DNA of 64,000 nt from Siphonodentalium dalli (Eukaryota; Mollusca; Scaphopoda; Gadilida; Siphonodentaliidae): NCBI GenBank assembly GCA_032622095.1, contig CP136068.1:149371365-149435364 (forward strand). Direction: 5' to 3'. Under the pieces are notes generated by a model that saw only the letters and a program-made list of their open reading frames with translations, had not been told where the DNA came from and did no database searches. The translations under genes were made by a program, and so were the position numbers. Positions 60,889 through 64,000 of this stretch are shown here, piece by piece; position 1 is the first letter of the stretch; the number at the start of each line of letters is the position of its first letter.

Positions 60889-61079
60889 GGGCGTTTAAAC
60901 GCCGTAATTAGGGCGTTTAAACGCCGTAATTAGGGAGTTTAAACGCCGTATTAGGGCGTTTAAACGCCGTAATAGGGCGTTTAAACGCCGTAATTATGGC
61001 GTTTAAACGCCGTAATTAGGGCGTTTAAACGCCGTATTAGGGCGTTTAAACGCCCTAATAAGGCGTTTAAACGCCCTAA
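60889..61079. repeat. Array of nine GGCGTTTAAACGCC palindromes
   Basis: Nine consecutive units of 21-22 bp, each carrying the 14-bp palindrome GGCGTTTAAACGCC (one unit has GGAGTTTAAACGCC), separated by GTAATTAG or a close variant. The last two units have CCTAAT instead of CGTAAT. Confidence 0.95.
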
Positions 61080-61245
61080 TTATTATTTTATTTGTGGCGC
61101 TACAGTGCTTCCGTAGATAACGGATAACGTGCTAATTTTCGGGAGAACAAGTATGTTTGACAAATGCAAATGGTAGTCACATTACCATTTGAGCGAAACC
61201 GTTCGAAGAATTTCGGAAGACCGTTGCAAAACAAGGCAATTCATA

Positions 61246-61413
61246 TGTGTTATATACACAACGTGTTTGTAACGATTCAGATATCGCGACAAGTCTAGTT
61301 GTCTTGGCCATATAGCGAAGAGCCGACATTGGCGCCGAGTCGCTATGTGGCCACGAAAACTAGCCGAGTCGCAATACATGAATCGTTGCAAACACATTGT
61401 GTATATAACACAT
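61246..61413. repeat. 168-bp hairpin (copy 2 of foldback family)
   Basis: TGTGTTATATACACAACGTG pairs with CATTGTGTATATAACACA; inner arms include GCCATATAGCGA / TCGCTATGTGGC. Less perfect than copy 1. Confidence 0.88.
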
Positions 61414-61620
61414 TTATCTACCATTCGTGTTACAGAATCCACCGCACATATTACATTTTAGGAGTTTCTTAAATGCCAAAATTGTTGGATTAGTGTCCGA
61501 CGATTAGCTTGAGTAAATTATCCCAACCTGCAAAGGTATCTGTGTAACACGATTAGCTCGCTAAATTCTCCCAACCTGCAAGTTTACGCGAATATGCCTA
61601 ACGAAAATTGAATTAAATGG
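61246..61620 (-). mobile_element. Foldback element, copy 2
   Basis: Inverted relative of 19725-20098, matching from CGTTAGGCATATTCGCGTAA (minus strand, near 61600) through the TTGCAGGTTGGGAGA phrases and GGTGGATTCTGTAACAC to the hairpin end. Substitutions are frequent in the hairpin centre. Confidence 0.78.
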
Positions 61621-61899
61621 ACAAAATCTCTTGCACCTGCATGTTTTGTATAATTTATAATACATATTGAACAAATTAGTTACTTTGTGATATGTTAAGC
61701 AATCAATAATGTTAAAACATAGGAACTATTTGTTTATAGTACGCAAGAATATACGTTGGATTGTCGTTTTGATTTTCCCCGTCATTGATGTGACGTCAGT
61801 TCATTCATCAATTTTAACCAGTCATCGACGTCACGCGCGCCTCGTATCGCAATTGCAGTAACGATACAGATGTTTTATCGCCAATTTTATCAGGGAGAG

Positions 61900-63295
61900 T
61901 GTAGACAAACTTACGTACACCATGCTTGCCGAGTGGTCCTAGTTAACCTGGCTTTGATATATTCGTTAATTATTTGATCCACTCCTCCTTATTTACCATT
62001 CTTTAGTTTAGTTATGGCATTGTGAATTTCATTTAGGACTACTTAGTCACGAATTGTCATTCGCCTCGAAATCCTCATCGACATACCCAGTGATATCTGA
62101 ATCATTTATATTTGCATTTAGGGACTTAAAGTGTTATAGTGATATTACTTCTCCTCTTTTTAGGCCGATTATCAGAACTCATCGAATCAAGTTTGTACCA
62201 AAAATACTTTCTGGAATACTTTATGTCTCTCGCGTTTGCTTTATTTTTCAATCCATATGTTTATAGCTTGCGCTGGCGTCTTTTAAAGACATATTATGTA
62301 CTTGTTCGGGTGCGTGGAACTGATACGTTAGTGTTCAGGTGCTATGCCAACTGGAGGAATATAGCATTCTACTAACATCGCTGAAATTTCAAGCAAATCG
62401 ACCGTACCACTCCATAGAAAAAACCGTCTGAACTACGCTCAATTGTAAATATTTACATCTTGATTCGGGACGCAACAATCGGCGATAAACTAAAGAAAAT
62501 GATTTCGCCATCGATACTCATTGCATTTAATAAGTATATAAGACAGACGGTGTGTATTGTAAATTTGGGTTAATATTCATAAAAATAACTACTTTGAGCA
62601 AGATTATTCTCCATTTCTATTTGATCACCCAATCGGAGTGTTTCACACCACTTTAACATCGCCTTATTATTGTCTGTTTTATTAACGTCATAATCACGCT
62701 TGATTCGGTTAAAATATATTCTCGCCGCTCGGCATTCGTTGGCGAACCAAGGTTTATTCTGACGCGCCTTTTCGTGTGTATTTTTGAGAGGACGTTAAGT
62801 TCCCAGTGTTTGTTCGACCGCTGCCATCAACGTACGTCTTATGCGCTCACATAGTTGAGCTGACAATTCCCTTCCTGATCGAGGTTATTAAATGTATCGA
62901 ACATAAACGTGATGCGATCAAATTCGATATTGCTAGAAAATAAGGGTCCCATATGTGGATCCAACCGTTTTATTTTACCCTCAGGGTCAACTTGAGCGTA
63001 TGTGTCGTTGACCTTATTGCCACATAATTTTGGAATTTAAAAATTCAAAACCAATTGTAATGCGCAATGGATACCAGAGAATAGAGGACAATGGTCTTCA
63101 ATGTGGAAAGTTTCAACAATTTTCAAAAGTTGTTTCGATCCCACCGCGCAATCTATCACCGTGCGGTCAGATGATATAAATTTCGCTATATTCCGGTCTT
63201 CACCATAATTGGTAATTTGATAAATTTATACATTCCTAATAGTTTATATCCCTAGCTGTTAATCATACCTCTGTCGTGGGAGACTCTCGGTGGTG
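61900..63295 (-). pseudogene. Decayed non-LTR retrotransposon (LINE), endonuclease end to start of RT
   Basis: Read from right to left: PRVSHDRGMIN and a GYKLL phrase (63290-63230) match the late part of an APE-type endonuclease. NIAKFISSDRTVIDCAVG and FHIEDHCPLFSG (63195-63060) match the S-x-D-Y and (S)DHxP blocks of that domain. NKPWFANECRAARIYFNRIK (62757-62700) is the typical endonuclease-RT linker. KYFWYKLDSMSSDN (near 62195) and EIHNAITKLKNGK with GGVDQIINEYIKA (about 62025-61945) match the start of the reverse transcriptase. Several stops and frameshifts break it, and the catalytic RT core is absent. It resembles CR1/Jockey/Nimbus-type LINEs; clade not determined. Confidence 0.72.
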
Positions 63296-64000
63296 CCTGA
63301 AATGTCTTACTATTACTACATGCATATTCATCACCATCACAATAATCAATATTTCATGATATAATTCATAACGTTACGAACACTTGTGTTTCCAAATAGA
63401 ATTAAAACATTGGGAGTAAGACATTATCTTGTTTGCAGATTTGGGGTTGATGGGTCTCCGAAAATTCCAGCTGCAAAAAAAACGGCATACCCTGCACATT
63501 TTTACCCCCTCCCCGAACAGTTATGTAATTATGTCAGTGAATCAGATGTAGCATCATATTCCATATACTGATAGTCATTTATGTGAATTTATGAAAACTA
63601 TGATTTTCGCGCGTTTACGTCTCCAAAAACACATTATACGCTCAAACATGCATTGGTGGGTTGACGGCCTGACTATGAAGTATACAAACGTCACGAGGGC
63701 TTCCTCCTTCGCAGGGCACAACACGTTAAACATGAGCGAACCAATGAGGGGCCATCGTTTTTTTTGGAAAAGATTATTGGGAATGGAAAACGATATGATG
63801 GGCACCGTTGAATTATAAATGTAGCTAATATGTTGTGTTCGCCCTTTGACTGTCATATTGAATAAACTAGCAAGTCAACGACGAATGGAATGGCCACGAT
63901 CATTGTGTATAGATCCGCTTTCGTGTCATCGTTTCCCAGTCCAAATTAATTTTGAGTTTTCCACAACATGTTGTCGAGGAAATCGGAACACCACAGGAGA
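63296..64000. other. No gene recognised
   Basis: The minus strand here would hold earlier LINE endonuclease sequence if the element were longer; I could not recognise it. Overlapping frames at 63575-63856 (minus) and 63591-63818 (plus) have no known motif. Confidence 0.3.

Noticed and set aside
62139-62375. GPCR-like last exon (FFNPYVYSLRW) after a good acceptor
   Set aside because: The opposite strand of this segment reads as LINE linker and pre-RT sequence (KYFWYKLDSMSSDN), flanked on both sides by further LINE motifs. No upstream transmembrane exons were found.

Overview
This is a eukaryotic, AT-rich, repeat-dense stretch with no bacterial gene organisation and no long uninterrupted genes. 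It looks like a marine invertebrate genome, possibly a mollusc or another lophotrochozoan. The evidence is spaceosomal-type introns with GT/AG sites, scavenger-receptor cysteine-rich (SRCR) exons, a tRNA-derived SINE whose 3' part resembles mollusc-type SINEs, a decayed non-LTR retrotransposon, many hairpin elements and large satellites. The taxonomic placement is inference.

The one well-supported protein-coding gene lies on the minus strand and is only partly inside the window. Three exons are seen: 44732-44591 (N-terminal half of an SRCR domain), 20547-20384 (C-terminal half of the same domain) and 2454-2316 (N-terminal half of the next domain). Splice sites, phases and motifs all fit: each domain starts after a phase-1 intron and is split by a phase-2 intron. 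The joined domain has six cysteines, as in group A SRCR domains. The gene continues off the left edge and probably upstream of 44732. Its two visible introns are about 24.0 kb and 17.9 kb and are mostly repeats.

Layout: 1-3160, the last visible exon plus unique intron or flank; 3160-19712, a 16.5-kb satellite built from 16-bp and 27-bp units and organised into higher-order units of about 2.1-2.35 kb and then 4.316 kb; 19725-20098, a foldback element; 20384-20547, SRCR exon; 22281-22543, two adjacent hairpins; 23500-26470, degenerate tandem repeats; 26495-29722, a 30-bp satellite with a ~1.225-kb higher-order period; 30893-43223, a mosaic of duplicated modules that includes a PIF/Harbinger-like insertion (33181-35114), a 943-bp tandem duplication and two copies of an element carrying a 48-bp minisatellite; 43888-44052, hairpin; 44591-44732, SRCR exon; 46482-49691, two more hairpins; 51370-57545, a large nested inverted-repeat structure containing a TTAA-flanked 979-bp element; 57590-58075 and 60889-61079, arrays of self-complementary motifs; 58420-58737, SINE; 61246-61620, a second foldback copy in inverted orientation; 61900-63295, decayed LINE on the minus strand.

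Most short open frames are by-products of repeats: units of 27, 30, 48 and 96 bp are multiples of three and stay open by arithmetic. Apart from the SRCR exons and the LINE relic I see no other convincingly identified protein-coding sequence. All calls are by eye, without alignment or database search.
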